Assembly: GCF_947241705.1 (NCBI RefSeq)
Contig: NC_079270.1
Span: 124,001-188,000, forward strand
Direction: 5' to 3'
From: Saccharomyces mikatae IFO 1815
Taxonomy: Eukaryota; Ascomycota; Saccharomycetes; Saccharomycetales; Saccharomycetaceae
DNA: 64,000 nt
Shown in pieces: positions 48,311-62,500 of the stretch. The position numbers and the translations under genes are program-made. Every line of letters begins with the position of its first letter. Positions within the stretch are counted from its first letter, which is position 1. Under the pieces are notes generated by a model. The model saw only the letters and a program-made list of their open reading frames with translations. It was not told the DNA's origin and did no database searches.

Positions 48311-49998
48311 CGTTTCATATTTAATCTTAATGGGCGTAAAAAAAACGATTAATGTTAGCTTTTTTTTTTGAAAGGTATCTTTAAAACGATAGCTATAAGG
48401 ATAGAATACCATCGAAAAATAAATAGTTATATATAATATAAATTGAGAATACATGCTCTTGAGATCAACAGTTTCTCTACTATCAAGGTGGTACCTCCAT
48501 ATTGGTTAATCTGAAGGAGGAAGTAGAGCAAATAATGTTCACTGGAATAATAGATGCGATTCAAAGAAAAATGTCAAAGCACAACGTGAGAAGCAATGTG
48601 AAATCGGCCTGTATTAATTCCAATGATCATTCCTACAAAAATGGGTTAAAAAAGGGTTTATTCACACAAAGGAAAATATCCAGGAATTCTATAGAATTTA
48701 CTGCTGATTTTTGACTAATTCTTTTACAATACAATGAAGCATTTGGTCAAATGTTTAAACAAAGACCACAAGAGAATTCGAAACAAGTTTTGTGTGGTTT
48801 ACAAAAAATTGGCACCCTTTACTGGTTGATGAGAATATATTTGCTGCGATGGTAGTTCTGCTCTGTTCGGGTTTCATTAAATGTGAACGTTTGCGATAAT
48901 TAATTTCACTCCGTTCTTTTCATCGTAGTATGTTTTTAGTCTTTGAGACTGGAAAATCCCACTTATATCTTTCACATAGGAACAACAAAAGTAAGGAATT
49001 TTTCTGTAAAACCTTATTGGTAAAACTTTTGTCATTTTCCTTTAATATTTTCGCTGATCGGTATTACTCTAGCTTATATGTCAAAAGTGACACTCCGCCA
49101 TTCTTATTGCGAATAACGTACTAAATGACATATAAATTTCAAGTGAGTGTTCCGCCTTTTCGGGTCCGTTTCGTAAGTGTTTCGTGTTCCATTTAAGTAG
49201 CAACTGCTAGTCAATCCCTGTCAAACAAGCAGCAACTCTTTTTTCCCAGCTCATCGATGATATTTTTTGTTCAAACTTGTTTCCCGTTTGTTACGCCGTC
49301 CCTTACCGTGTTAAACGGAGTTACACAGGTCTTTTCTGACTTGTTTATTGATTGATATAAGAATAGGAGGGATTGGAACTATAAATAAGCACCGGTATAC
49401 AAAATTGCCTACGGATTCATTGCGTTATGAGCAACAACTTAGGTTAGTTGATCAGCGCATAATACTATTTCCTCACCTGAGGGTCCTTTCAACCTTTCCT
49501 TCCTCAAACTGACGAACAAGCACCTAGGTGGTCTTTTACATAATATATCAAATTGTGGCATGTTAGCGCCAAGTTTGTGTGCACTCAAATATCTGGTTTC
49601 AACTGCTTTATTTATCTTGTATCTTGCAATATTCACTCACGTTAACTCAAAAAACTAACTTTAATTGTCGTGTTTGTATCGCGTTCTTTCAAGAAACGTA
49701 CCAGCAGCGCATTACTTGTGCTCCGAAAATAATTGATACTGTGGTACCTTCATTTCATATTTCAAAACAGTACCTTTGCTGGTTCTCTTTGATTTTTAGA
49801 CAGTCCCGCAGGTTCGTTTGGTGGTACTATCCTGTGACAAAAAGTTGTTTTGGTATGTGATCTGCGCAGACTTCATAGTGTAATAAGCAGAAATATATTA
49901 GCAAACAAACAGTACTGGTAATAGAACACCAAAACGGACGACATTGAAGCAGCCAAGAACCTGACGGAAAAAGCACGTACAGCCTATAGTGTTTGCGA

Positions 49999-50795
49999 TG
50001 TATGTCGGCTGTTTATCAAAATGATTCTCCCGATGTGGATATTGATTAAGAGAGTAAGCGTAAGTCTGATGAACTACTCTTTCCGGGATATGTCATAAAG
50101 CCCATGGAATCTATCACAACCGGTAGGCCGAATAGTCTTGATTCTAGCGCAGAAGATGTGCTAGAACCTCCTGACTCTAGTACTGAGGTAATTTTGCCTG
50201 CTTCTGAGATGGTTAAAGGAAGGTTTGATTCGATTGGAAATGGTATGCTCTCTTCACAAGAAACAGGTCAGACTGCCATAGATATGATGGTACAAAACAA
50301 CAAACTGCTAGATAATAGAAAGTAACTATACCAATCTATTGCTATAATAATAGAAAGATTGCCCGAGAAAGACAAGAAGAGAGCTACCGAGATGCTTATG
50401 CGAAAAATGGATTGTACACAGTTATTGATTCCACCAGCTCCAACGGAAGAAAATGCTATGAAGCTCGTAAGCGTTGTTACTCAATTGCCCACTTTAGTTT
50501 CACCAGATCATCAAGCTGCATTAATAAATGATTTATTCATCCCGGAATATCTAAAGGAAATAGTTTCAATGAACTGGCGGCACAAAATCGTTTACAGCAA
50601 AAAAGTAATAAGATGGTAGAAGGAAGGACTGAAGTGAACCCTGCTAATGCAAGTGAAGAAGTACCTTTTAGACGAACAAGAAGTAGAGACACAAATGCAA
50701 GAGGAGCATATAAATTACAAAACACCATCGCTGAGAGCCCTAAGGTGGTTCCCACGAAAATAAGAAGAGTGGTAATGAGGATAAGGGGTATATAA
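49999..50795 (+). pseudogene. Decayed protein-coding relic of unknown family
   Basis: Coding-like sequence is readable on the plus strand across about 800 bp in several pieces interrupted by about three breaks. The composition is typical of real protein: Ser/Pro-rich and acidic at the start (NSLDSSAEDVLEPPDSSTE). An amphipathic, helical middle follows (IIIERLPEKDKKRATEMLMR and PDHQAALINDLFIPEYLKE), then a basic Arg/Ser-rich end. I recognise no family. It could be an old nuclear gene lost in this lineage, possibly a regulatory protein, or debris of a mobile element. No intact gene is present, and I do not assign a function. Confidence 0.55.
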
Positions 50796-51112
50796 TCTCG
50801 TAATACTTCTAGGGTATGATGATCCAATATCAGAGGATATGATAACATGCTGATCGCGATAACATAACTATACCTTACACATAGTGTTTGGAACATAACT
50901 TCTTCTGTTAGCCGTGAATGGCCACCAATACTGGGGTGATTTCATCTTTTTGAGATCATGTTCCCAATATTCATTCTGTTTCTTGAAGATGTGAGTACTT
51001 CCTTGATGTAAAAATATGTAGATAACAGCTGAAAGCATCATTTGCTACAGCGCAACCACATGTTAAGTATTATAAGATGCGCTTCTATTAGTCTTGTTGT
51101 ATGACCCGGAAA

Positions 51113-51188
51113 AGGGGCGTGACGTGACTGATACACCTATACGTGAAGTAGTCCCATTCACACCTCTGTGATATGAGCAGCTAAGGGG
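51113..51188 (+). promoter_or_regulatory. Two STRE-type motifs upstream of ATG19
   Basis: AGGGG occurs at 51113-51117 and 51184-51188, roughly 165 and 95 bp before the ATG19 start. Msn2/Msn4 bind AGGGG to induce genes under stress. Two copies in a short promoter are suggestive but the motif is short. Confidence 0.4.
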
Positions 51189-51279
51189 AATCAGACAAAA
51201 GTGGGCTTAAGTCAAGGCAATACGTCAGCAGCTTGCTTTAAGGGAACTTCTGGGAAGTGACTAACTCGAAGAACAACAA

Positions 51280-52527
51280 ATGAGTTTACCAAGGGGGTAC
51301 CCCTTATATGTTTGCGATGAATACAGAAGTTTTAACGTAACTGTGCCATATTTAGATATCAATATCATGCTTCGGTGTATTGGACAGGTTTCGTCATTAA
51401 ACGATACGTATGGTTATAAACATTTGTTTTGGCAACCGAATGACAAGTCTAACGTTCGGATCTTACTAAATTGTCAAGATTACGGTCGCTTGTTTGGTTA
51501 CTTGCAATCCCAAAGAAAATGCACGGTTTATGTTGGAGAAGGAACGCTGAAGAAACACGGATTAACCATCTCTACATACTTTGACGAATTCCTGGACCAC
51601 AGAAAGTTCGAGGAGAAAGGAACCTCATGCACAAGGGACGTACACGAAGAGCCCTCATCTCCGGAAGCTGCTCCTAGAAAGGAAATAAACCCGAACGCGA
51701 AGGATAGTGTGGTCGTGCCAAGAGAATGCTTGGATAGTTTTACAGAACAGCTTTTCAAGTTGGAAGAGTCTCTAAACAAGTTGGAACTCGAGCAAAAGGC
51801 TAAAACGCTCACTGACAAGGAGCCTGGCCACAGAATAAGTGGCACAATTGACATCCCTGAAGATAAACCGGAACTGGTTAACTTCTTCATGCAATTGAAA
51901 ACTGTGAAACAGCTTGAGGACGTGTTCCAACGTTATCATGACTACGAAAAGTTGCTTGAGAAACCTGCCGGTGTGACGCAAATCCTGGATAACCTTTCAA
52001 AAGATGAAACCAAAATTACTCAAAAAGCGGAGATTGGAACGGAAGACCCGAATGATCGCTCACTGCAAGTTATAGTGAACCAAAGGGACAATTCCTTGTA
52101 CTTCCAATTGTTCAACAACACAAACTCTGTTCTGGCTGGTAACTGCAAACTAAAGTTCATCAGTGCTGAGGATAATCCAATCGCAGGTATAATTGAAATG
52201 GGCCCTCATGAAATAGGAATAAAGGAACGCAAGGAATTGCGGTACTTCCCGTATGCACCCGAACTAACGACTGGTTCCACTGTCGAAATAGAGAATCAAT
52301 ATGGAGAGGTGATCTTCTTGGGTAAACATGACAGTTCTTCAAGAGTTAGCCTAAAACCGCCTTCAAGATTATCTGCGGAGAGTTTACAAGCATCCCAAGA
52401 GCCCTTCTGTTCCTTTCGAATCGATACATTACCGGAACTAGATGATTCCAGTATCATAAGCACATCCATATCACTATCTTATGTCGATGGCAACGATGAG
52501 AAAGCGTTGACTTGGGAAGAACTGTAG
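51280..52527 (+). CDS. ATG19: Cvt-pathway cargo receptor Atg19
   Basis: Receptor for aminopeptidase I (Ape1) and alpha-mannosidase (Ams1) in the cytoplasm-to-vacuole targeting pathway; it bridges cargo to Atg11 and Atg8. It has 415 residues, as in S. cerevisiae. The N-terminal domain (1-115) is shared with Atg34 ([17 protein letters not shown]). A coiled coil at about 153-176 ([20 protein letters not shown]) is the Ape1-binding segment. The Ams1-binding beta domain spans about 255-370. The [10 protein letters not shown] stretch is the phosphorylated Atg11-binding region. The C-terminal Atg8-interacting motif is WEEL (412-415). It is a tandem paralogue of ATG34. Confidence 0.97.
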   Translation: MSLPRGYPLYVCDEYRSFNVTVPYLDINIMLRCIGQVSSLNDTYGYKHLFWQPNDKSNVRILLNCQDYGRLFGYLQSQRKCTVYVGEGTLKKHGLTISTYFDEFLDHRKFEEKGTSCTRDVHEEPSSPEAAPRKEINPNAKDSVVVPRECLDSFTEQLFKLEESLNKLELEQKAKTLTDKEPGHRISGTIDIPEDKPELVNFFMQLKTVKQLEDVFQRYHDYEKLLEKPAGVTQILDNLSKDETKITQKAEIGTEDPNDRSLQVIVNQRDNSLYFQLFNNTNSVLAGNCKLKFISAEDNPIAGIIEMGPHEIGIKERKELRYFPYAPELTTGSTVEIENQYGEVIFLGKHDSSSRVSLKPPSRLSAESLQASQEPFCSFRIDTLPELDDSSIISTSISLSYVDGNDEKALTWEEL

Positions 52528-53593
52528 AACAAACATCATTCTTTTACAATAGAGAATCCTTTTTTATATACAAATACATATACACGTAAGTTTGTTCGAT
52601 AATGGAATTCACCTCCCAAAACCCCTTATTCTCATCATCACTGCCGTGAATTTTATACCTATTCTATTCTATATATATATCCCAACAATATACGGCTAAT
52701 CAGAAAAAGTAGGGACGATCAGGGACGAGCAACTACGAGACTCCTTCCTACGCAGGTTTGTCAAAGAAAAGCAATGAAACAGTAAACAAGTAGACAAGTA
52801 AACAAGAAAACCATAACTTTTCTTATGGGTTTCACATCTTATGGCATCTGGAATTATTTGTTCACCTATCACACCCGAAACATCCTTGTTTCGCCTGGCC
52901 CAGCATTATTGGGCAAGTGTGACCGATTATCCACAAGCAGCATGAGGAGAAAAGAAGCTGCCGCCAAAGCTACCAGCCCATTCTTGGACCTGGCTTGACT
53001 TTATAAAGAAGACCCTTTAAACTCTCTTGCACGGCCCCAGCACCTTGCCCCAGGTTGTAGCCATAAATCGTCTTTCTCCTTCTAGTGTGATGCCAACTCA
53101 AAATAGCCCCTCAAGAAGTGTCACCCGCCTGGGGAATGGATCCGCGGCGCAGAAAAGTCCGTAGAACTCTCGTTTCTTCTAGAACGCTCCCCTGGTGAAA
53201 CGAAAATTTCCACCACAATAAAGCTGGCACACGCCCTTCTGAAAACACATGCTTGATATATCTTCTTACAAAAAGCATTAATCAACAATTATCTATCCTA
53301 CCTGTAATCACTGGTCCAAGCGTATTCTATTGCCCTACTGTTCTCTCCGTTATCTTCATTGTCTAGAGCTCCTGGGAAAGAAAGACCGAAAAACAGAAAA
53401 CAAAATCAGAAGAAGGCTTGTATACTTTTTCACCGACTGTAACAAGTGTCTAACCAAAACTTAGCATACTAACATACAGCATTGTATTTCTGTTGTTCAT
53501 TTTGCTTTTCATTCAGTGTTACTTTTTTCCCACGTTACACGATATTTTGATATCAAACCAACCTGTATACATCATCTTTCTTCAGGGAGAATC
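52528..53593. other. IRA2 upstream region
   Basis: A 1.07-kb spacer after ATG19. It contains TTCTTCTAGAA at 53174-53184, with the head-to-tail and inverted TTC/GAA spacing of a minimal heat-shock element, and CCCCT (a reverse STRE) at 53189-53193. These are weak calls. There is no ATG between about 53480 and the IRA2 start, and no gene is supported. Confidence 0.45.
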
Positions 53594-56500
53594 ATGTCCC
53601 AGCCTACTAGAAGTAAGAAGAAAGAACATGGGACCGATGCCAAATCGTCCCACATGACTCGGACGCTGGTAAATCATATTCTTTTTGAAAGAATGCTCCC
53701 GATTCTTCCAGTAGAGTCGAACCTACGTACATATACAGAAGTGGAGGAATATTCCTCATTCGTCTCATGCAGATCTGTACTCATCAACGTCACCGTTTCG
53801 CGAGATGCAAACGCTATGGTGGAGGGTACTTTGGAGTTGATAGAATCACTTCTTCAAGGGAATGAAATAATTTCAGATAGGGCCAGCGATGATGTTATCG
53901 AATCAATACTGATCACGCTAAGGTTATTGAGTGATGCGCTTGAGTATAACTGGCAAAATCAGGAAAGCTTGCACTATAATGACATATCGACTCACGTAGA
54001 ACACGAGCAAGAACAGAAATACAGGCCCAAACTCAACAGTATTCTGCCTGACTATTCATCAACCCATTCTGATGGCAATAAGCATTTTTTCCACCAGACT
54101 AAACCTCAAGCGCTGATACCAGAATTGGCATCCAAGTTACTAGAAAGTTGCTCGAAGTTGAAGTTCAATACAAGGACTTTGCAAATCTTACAGAATATGA
54201 TCAGTCACGTCCACGGTAACGTTCTGACGGCATTAAGTTCCTCCATTCTTCCCCGCCACCAATCCTATCTGACAAAGCACAACTACCCTTGTCATTGTAA
54301 AATGATTGACTCCACTTTAGGCCACATTCTCCGATTCGTAGCAGCTTCCAATCCATCCGAATATTTCGAATTCATCAGGAAAAGCGTGCAAGTACCTGTA
54401 ACGCAAACACATACGCATTCGCACTCTCATTCACATTCACTATCATCTTCCGTTTACAACAGCATTATACCCCACTTCGATCTTTTTAGTTTCATCTATC
54501 TAACCAAGCATAATTTCAAAAGATATTTGGAGCTCATCAGAAACTTATCTATGGCACTAAGGAAATCGATCTATCATTGTTTACTTTTACATTTCAGTGC
54601 CAAGGCAATAATGTTTTGGATAATGGCCAGGCCTGCAGAATATTATGAGCTTTTTAACATATTAAGAGATAATGATGGCGAATACTCGAAATCTGTGAAT
54701 TTGTTGAGTCATAACCTTTTCGAGGAGATTCATTCGACTTTTAATGTAAATAGTATGATAACCACCAATCAGAACGTCTATCAAGGCTCATCATCTCCTT
54801 CGACATCCTCACCATCCTCACCGCCTAGCTCGTTGTCGTCGGACAACAACCAAAACGTAATAGCAAAATCTTTGAATCGTCAACTCTCTCACCATCAATC
54901 CTACATTCAACAGCAACCTGAAAGGAAACTTCATTCCTCGTGGACAACAAACTCTCAATCATCTACTTCATTGTCGTCTTCAACTTCTTCTTCCACAACA
55001 ACCGATTTTTCTAACCATGCACAATCAGGAGAACATGATTCTTCCTTACCAGATACTCCAACGATGTCCAACGTCACCATTAGTGCATCTTCCTTATTAT
55101 CTCAAACTCCAACACCAACAACGCAATTGCAACAGCGATTGAACTCTGCGGCAGCAGCAGCGGCAGCATCACCGTCGAATTCGACTCCAACTGGATATAT
55201 AGAAAAACAACAAAATCGATATTCATACGACGCACACAAAATCGGCCAAACTGGTAAGGATTATGATGAAAATTTCTTATCTGTCACTCGTCTGGATAAT
55301 ATTTTGGAACTATACACACATTTTGATGATACTGAAGTGCTACCGCACACGTCTGTTCTGAAATTTTTAACCACTTTGGCAATGTTCGATATTGATCTCT
55401 TCAATGAATTGAATGCGACTTCATTCAAGTATATCCCCGATTGTACAACACACCGGCCAAGAGAGAGAACAAGTTCATTCAATAACGCCGCACATGAAGC
55501 GGGTTCGGAAAAGACATCAGGTATAAAACACATCACACAAGGCTTAAAGAAATTGACTTCTTTACCCACTTCAACCAAAAAGACTGTAAAATTCATGAAA
55601 ATGTTATTAAAAAATCTAAATGGGACTCAAGCCGTATCTGATGTTGCCCTTTTAGATACTATGAGGGCTTTATTATCATTCTTAACAATGACTTCTGCCG
55701 TCTTCCTCGTGGATAGAAACTTACCTTCGGTACTTTTTGCCAAGAGGCTTGTCCCCATAATAGGGACAAATTTAAGCGTTGGTCAAGATTGGAATTCGAA
55801 AGCGAATCACAGCTTAATGGTTTGTTTGAAAAGAAATTCTACATCATTTGTTCAGTTACAACTAATATTCTTCTCTTCAGCCATCCAATTTGATCATGAA
55901 TTGTTGCTTGCACGTTTGAGCATTGATACGATGGCCAACAATCTAAATATGCAGAAGCTATGCCTTTATACCGAAGGATTCAGGATATTCTTCGATATAC
56001 CAAGTAAGAAAGAATCGCGTAAAGCAATCGCAGTTAAAATTTCCAAATTTTTCAAGACATTATTCTCAATTATAGCAGATATTCTCTTACAAGAGTTCCC
56101 GTACTTTGATGAACAAATTACTGATATAGTTGCTTCCATTCTCGATGGTACAATCATAAACGAATATGGTACAAAAAAACATTTTAAAGGCAGCTCGCCA
56201 TCTTTATGTTCGACAACCAGATCAAGGTCCGGATCTACATCTCAAAATTCAATAACACCTGTTTCTCCCTTGGGATTAGAAGCTGATCCATATCCAATTA
56301 ACACTTTATCTTTAGTTGGCTCAGGCACTCCAAGAAATTCTGACAACATCAACTCTTTAAACGCTTCCCCAAAAAATTTGTCTTCTGATCCGTATCTGTC
56401 ACATCTTGTAGCCCCAAGAGCCCGCCATGCGTTAGGCGGTCCATCTAGTATTATAAGGAATAAAATACCGGCTACACTGACTTCGCCTCCAGATACTGAA

Positions 56501-59500
56501 AAGTCGTCACCAATACAGCGTCCGCAAACCGATAGTATCAGTGCTACGCCTATGGCAATAACAAACTCTACTCCTTTATCATCTGCTGCCTTGGGAATTA
56601 GGTCGCCTTTACAGAAGATAAGGACAAGACGTTACTCCGACGAAAGTCTAGGGAAATTCATGAAATCTACAAACAATTATATCCAAGAACATTTGGTACC
56701 AAAGGATTTGAATGAAGCTACTCTTCAAGACGCTAGAAGAATAATGATTAATATTTTCAGTATTTTTAAAAGACCCAATAGTTACTTCATTATCCCACAT
56801 AATATAAACTCCAATTTACAGTGGGTTTCTCAAGACTTCAGGAATATTATGAAACCAATTTTCGTTGCCATTGTAAGTTCAGATGTAGCCTTAGAGAGAA
56901 CAGCACAATCGTTTATGGATACCTTATTATCAAATGTTATTAATTATAGCGGATCAGATCAGAATATTAGCATCGAAGGCTATCATCTTCTTTGCAGTTA
57001 TACTGTGACATTATTTGCTATGGGTCTTTTTGATTTGAAGATTAATAATGAAAAGCGTCAAATTCTCTTAGATATAACCATAAAATTCATGAAAGTTAGG
57101 TCTCATTTGGCTGGAATTGCGGAGGCTTCACATCATATGGAATACATAAACGATTCTGAAAAGCTTACTTTTCCACTGATAATGGGGACTGTTGGGAGAG
57201 CCTTATTTGTTTCATTATACTCTAGTCAACAGAAAATTGAAAAAACTTTAAAGATTGCATACACAGAGTATCTTTCTGCTATTAATTTTCATGAAAGAAA
57301 CATTGATGATGCCGATAAAACCTGGGTTCATAATATTGAATTTGTGGAAGCGATGTGCCATGATAACTATACAACTTCTGGCTCAATTGCTTTCCAAAGG
57401 AGAACCAGAAATAATATTTTACGATTTGCTACTATTCCTAATGCTATATTACTTGATTCTATGAGAATGATCTACAAAAAGTGGCATACGTACACGCATA
57501 CGAAAAATTTAGATAAACAAGAACTAAATGATTTCAGGAATTTCGCCGGTATTTTAGCCTCTATGTCTGGTATCCTGTTCATCAATAAAAAGATACTGCA
57601 AGAAATATATCCTTATCTACTCGACACCGTTTCCGAATTAAAGAAAAATATCGACTCTTTTATCTCAAAACAATGCCAATGGTTAAACTATCCTGATTTA
57701 TTAACAAGAGAAAATTCAAGGGATATTTTGAGCGTAGAGCTACATCCCCTGTCGTTCAACTTACTCTTCAATAATTTAAGGCTGAAATTAGGAGAGTTGG
57801 CTTGTTCAGACCTATCAATACCAGAAAACGAAAGCTCCTATGTTTTATTGGAACAGATAATCAAGATGCTGCGAACAATCTTAAGTCGTGATGATGATAA
57901 TTTTGTGATGATTCTTTTCTCTACAGAGATCGTTGACCTTATCGATTTACTGACAGAAGAAATAAAAAAAATTCCAGCTTATTGTCCAAAGTATCTCAAG
58001 GCAATTATTCAAATGACTAAAATGTTTAGTGCTCTGCAGCACTCAGAAGTTAATTTGGCTGTCAAGAACCATTTTCATGTTAAAAATAAATGGTTGAGAC
58101 AAGTAACCGATTGGTTTCAAGTGAGTATTGCGAGGGATTATGATTTCGAAAACTTGTCAAAACCGCTTAAAGAAATGGATTTAGTGAAAAGGGATATGGA
58201 TATTCTATATATAGACACTGCGATCGAGGCATCAACGGCCATTGCATACTTGACCAGGCATACTTTTTTGGAGATTCCACCAGCTGCGTCAGATCCCGAA
58301 CTGTCTCGCTCCAGGTCAGTAATATTTGGATATTATTTCAATATCTTAATGAAGGGCCTTGAGAAAAGTAGTGATCGTGACAAGTTCCCGGTATTTTTGA
58401 GACACAAAATGAGCGTTCTTAATGACAATGTCATACTTTCGTTGACAAATCTTTCCAATACCAATGTGGATGCGAGCTTGCAATTTACCTTACCAATGGG
58501 CTACTCTGGAAATAGAAATATCAGGAACGCATTTTTAGAAGTGTTCATCAATATTGTTACGAACTATCGCACCTACACAGCTAAAACTGATCTCGGAAAA
58601 TTGGAGGCGGCAGACAAGTTTTTACAATTTACGATAGATCATCCCCAGTTATCATCGTATGGAGCAGCAGTTTGTCCTGCTAGTGACATTGATGCCTATG
58701 CTGCAGGCTTAATAAATGCATTTGAAACAAGAAATGCCACTCATATTGTAGTGTCACAATTGATCAAAAATGAAATTGAAAAATCTTCTAGACCTACTGA
58801 CATCCTCAGAAGAAATAGCTGTGCTACGAGATCATTATCTATGCTAGCTAGATCCAAAGGAAATGATTATTTGATCCGTACTTTGCAACCACTGCTCAAA
58901 GAGATTATTGAGAGAAAGGATTTTTTTGAGATTGAAAAGTTAAAACCAGAGGATTCAAATGCTGAACGCCAGATAGAACTTTTCGTCAAATATATGGATG
59001 AATTATTAGAAGCCATATCCAGTTCTGTCTCCTATTTCCCACCTCCCTTATTTTATATTTGCCAGAATATATATAAAGTTGCGTGTGAAAAATTTCCGGA
59101 CCATGCTCTTATCGCCGCTGGATCTTTCGTATTTCTACGGTTTTTTTGTCCTGCCTTAGTAAGCCCCGATTCTGAAAATATCATAGACATTTCTCATCTG
59201 AGTGAGAAACGTACATTTATCAGCTTGGCTAAGGTTATCCAGAATATTGCCAATGGATCAGAGAATTTTTCGAGGTGGCCAGCTTTGTGCACTCAAAAGG
59301 TTTTCCTCAAGGAATGCAGTGACAGAATTTTTAGGTTCCTTGCTGAACTTTGTAGAAAAGACCGGACCATAGACATCCAAGTTAGAACAGATCCTACTCC
59401 AATAAACTTTGATTATCAATTTCTTCATTCTTTTGCCTACCTTTACGGACTTGAAGTAAGAAGGAATATACTAAATGATGCAAATCATGGCGACGGTGAC

Positions 59501-62500
59501 ATTGACGGTAACGACTTTTATACGACTACATTTTTACTTATTGACGATGTCCTTGGCCAATTAGGTAAACCTAAAATGAAATTCTCCAACGAAATACCAG
59601 TTTACATCAGAGAGCATATGGATGACTACCCTGAACTTTATGAGTTCATGAATAGACACGCATTCAGAAATATTGAGACCTCAACAGCATACAGCCCAAA
59701 CGTCCATGAGTCTACTTCAAGCGAAGGTATCCCAATAATTACGTTAACAATGTCAAATTTCTCAGACAAACACATAGACATTGATACAGTTGTTTATAAG
59801 TTTTTACAAATATATGCTCGAATCTGGACCACTAAACATTGCTTGATTATCGATTGTACGGAATTCGATGAAGATGGACTTGATATGAGAAAATTCATTT
59901 CTTTGGTTATGGGACTATTACCAGAAGTTGCACCGAAAAACTGTATGGGCTGTTACTACTTTAATGTAAACGAAACATTTATGGATATTTACGGAAAATG
60001 TCTAGACAAAGACAACCTATTCGTTTCTTCCAAGATTCCTCATTACTTCATTAATAGTAATTCTGATGAAGAACTTATGAAATCAGTAGGTATAACGGGG
60101 CAAGGTTTAAAAGTTCTGCAAGACATTCGTGTTTCTTTGCACGATATCACCCTGTATGACGAGAAAAGAAATAGATTTACACCAGTTTCACTGAAAATAG
60201 GTGACATTTATTTCCAGGTCTTGCACGAAACCCCTAGGCAATATAAAATCAGGGATATGGATACCTTATTTGATGTCAAATTTAATGATGTCTACGAAAT
60301 TAGCCGCATTTTTGAAGTACATGTTTCCTCAATTACCGGAGTGGCTGCTGAATTTACAGTGACCTTCAAGGACGGACAAAGGTTGATTTTTAGTAGTCCC
60401 AAATATCTTGAAATTGTGAAAATGTTTTATTATGCGCAGATTCGACTAGAAAGTGAATACGAAATGGACAACAATTTAGGTACATCGTCCTCAAATTCGA
60501 ATACCAGGGACAAAGAACAGAAAGAAAGAACAAAATTATTATGTCATTTACTACTAGTATCTCTTATCGGTTTATTTGATGAAAGTAAAAAAATGAAAAA
60601 CAGTTCATATAATCTAATAGCTGCTACTGAGGCATCTTTCGGGTTGAACTTTGGCTCACACTTTCATCGTTCTCCCGAGGTGTACGTTCCCGAAGATACC
60701 ACAACATTTTTAGGTGTGATTGGAAAATCCCTTGCGGAATCTAATCCAGAACTTACAGCCTATATGTTCATCTATATTTTAGAAGCATTGAAGAATAATG
60801 TAATTCCTCATGTTTACATCCCTCATACAATCTGTGGGTTGTCTTATTGGATTCCTAACCTGTACCAATATGTGTATTTGGCTGATGATGAAGAAGGTCC
60901 TGAGAATATATCTCACATTTTCCGTGTGCTCATCAGACTTTCCGTGAGAGAGACGGACTTCAAGGCCGTGTACATGCAATATATTTGGTTGCTACTTTTA
61001 GATGATGGTCGGTTAACTGACATTATTGTTGATGAAGTTATTAACCATGCGTTGGAGAGAGATTCTGAAAACCGTGACTGGAAGAAAACAATTTCATTGT
61101 TAACCGTATTACCAACTACTGAAGTTGCCAATAACATCATTCAAAAAATAATGGCAAAAATTAGATCGTTTTTACCATCGCTTAAGTTAGAAGCTATGAC
61201 TCAAAGTTGGTCCGAACTAACTATATTGGTTAGAATAAGCATCCATGTTTTTTTTGAAACTTCTTTATTGGTGCAAATGTACTTACCAGAGATCTTGTTT
61301 ATTGTATCCTTATTAATTGATGTTGGTCCAAGGGAGCTCAGATCGTCGCTGCACCAACTACTAATGAACGTGTGCCATTCCCTGGCCATAAATTCAGCAT
61401 TACCACAAGATCACCGAAATAATCTCGATGAAATAAGTGACATATTTGCACATCAGAAAGTAAAGTTTATGTTTGGATTTAGCGAAGATAAAGGACGAAT
61501 TTTACAGATTTTCAGCGCATCGTCGTTTGCAAGTAAGTTTAATATTTTGGATTTTTTCATTAACAATATAATACTGCTGATGGAATATTCTTCGACATAC
61601 GAGGCGAACGTATGGAAGACAAGATACAAGAAGTACGTTTTAGAATCCGTGTTCACCAGTAATTCTTTCCTTTCTGCGCGCTCTATCATGATCGTTGGTA
61701 TAATGGGTAAATCTTACATAACTGAGGGATTATGCAAAGCTATGCTGATCGAGACCATGAAAGTTATTGCTGAACCTAAAGTTACTGACGAACACCTTTT
61801 CTTAGCCATATCTCATATCTTTACCTATTCCAAGATTGTCGAAGGACTGGATCCCAACCTTGATTTAATGAAACACTTATTTTGGCTGTCAACTCTCTTC
61901 CTTGAATCACGCCATCCCATAATCTTTGAAGGAGCTCTTCTATTTGTGTCAAACTGTGCGAGGCGCCTATATATGGCCCAGTTTGAAAACGAAAATAACA
62001 CACTGTTAATTACTACCTTATTAAAAGAGAGGAAGTTTGCTTATTCATTCTTAAGCCAAATAGAACGTATTAATGGTATTGTTTGGAACCAGGATAATTT
62101 TACACATATTCTCGTTTCCATAATTAATAAAGGGCTATCCAACCCTTTTATCAAGAGCACAGCATTTGATCTCTTAAAAATGATGTTCAGGAACTCCTAT
62201 TTTGAACATCAAATTGATCCGAAATCTGATCATTATTTGTGTTACATGTTCTTGTTGTATTTTATACTAAGTTCTAGTCAATTTGGAGAACTTTTAGGTG
62301 ACGTTGATTTCGAAGGTGAAATGGTCACAATTGAGAACAAAAACACTATTCCAAAGATTTTGTCAGAATGGTTGAGCTCTGACAAAGAAGATGCTAACAT
62401 TACACTCTATCAAGGTGCCCTGCTGTTCAAATGTGCGGTTACGGATGAACCAAGTAAGTTCAGGTTCGCCTTAATTATTAGACATCTGCTTAAGGTAAGA

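Larger units (their letters stand above)
48243..51279. other. ATG34-ATG19 intergenic region (3 kb)
   Basis: The longest gap in the window, and longer than the roughly 1.8 kb I recall in S. cerevisiae. It holds the ARS match near its left end, a decayed coding relic at about 49999-50795, and two STRE-type AGGGG motifs near ATG19. An ATG-started 60-codon frame at 48535-48714 (MFTGIIDAIQRK...) shows no family features beyond its first residues and is not called. I found no LTR or tRNA. Confidence 0.65.

Noticed and set aside
48502-48714. 70-codon frame beginning near MFTGIIDA, recalling riboflavin synthase
   Set aside because: Only the first five residues resemble riboflavin synthase (MFTGI). 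The rest is unrelated and the frame opens with TTG.
53516-53593. 26-residue N-terminal extension of IRA2
   Set aside because: The extension starts with GTG. The ATG at 53594 matches the S. cerevisiae start and length.
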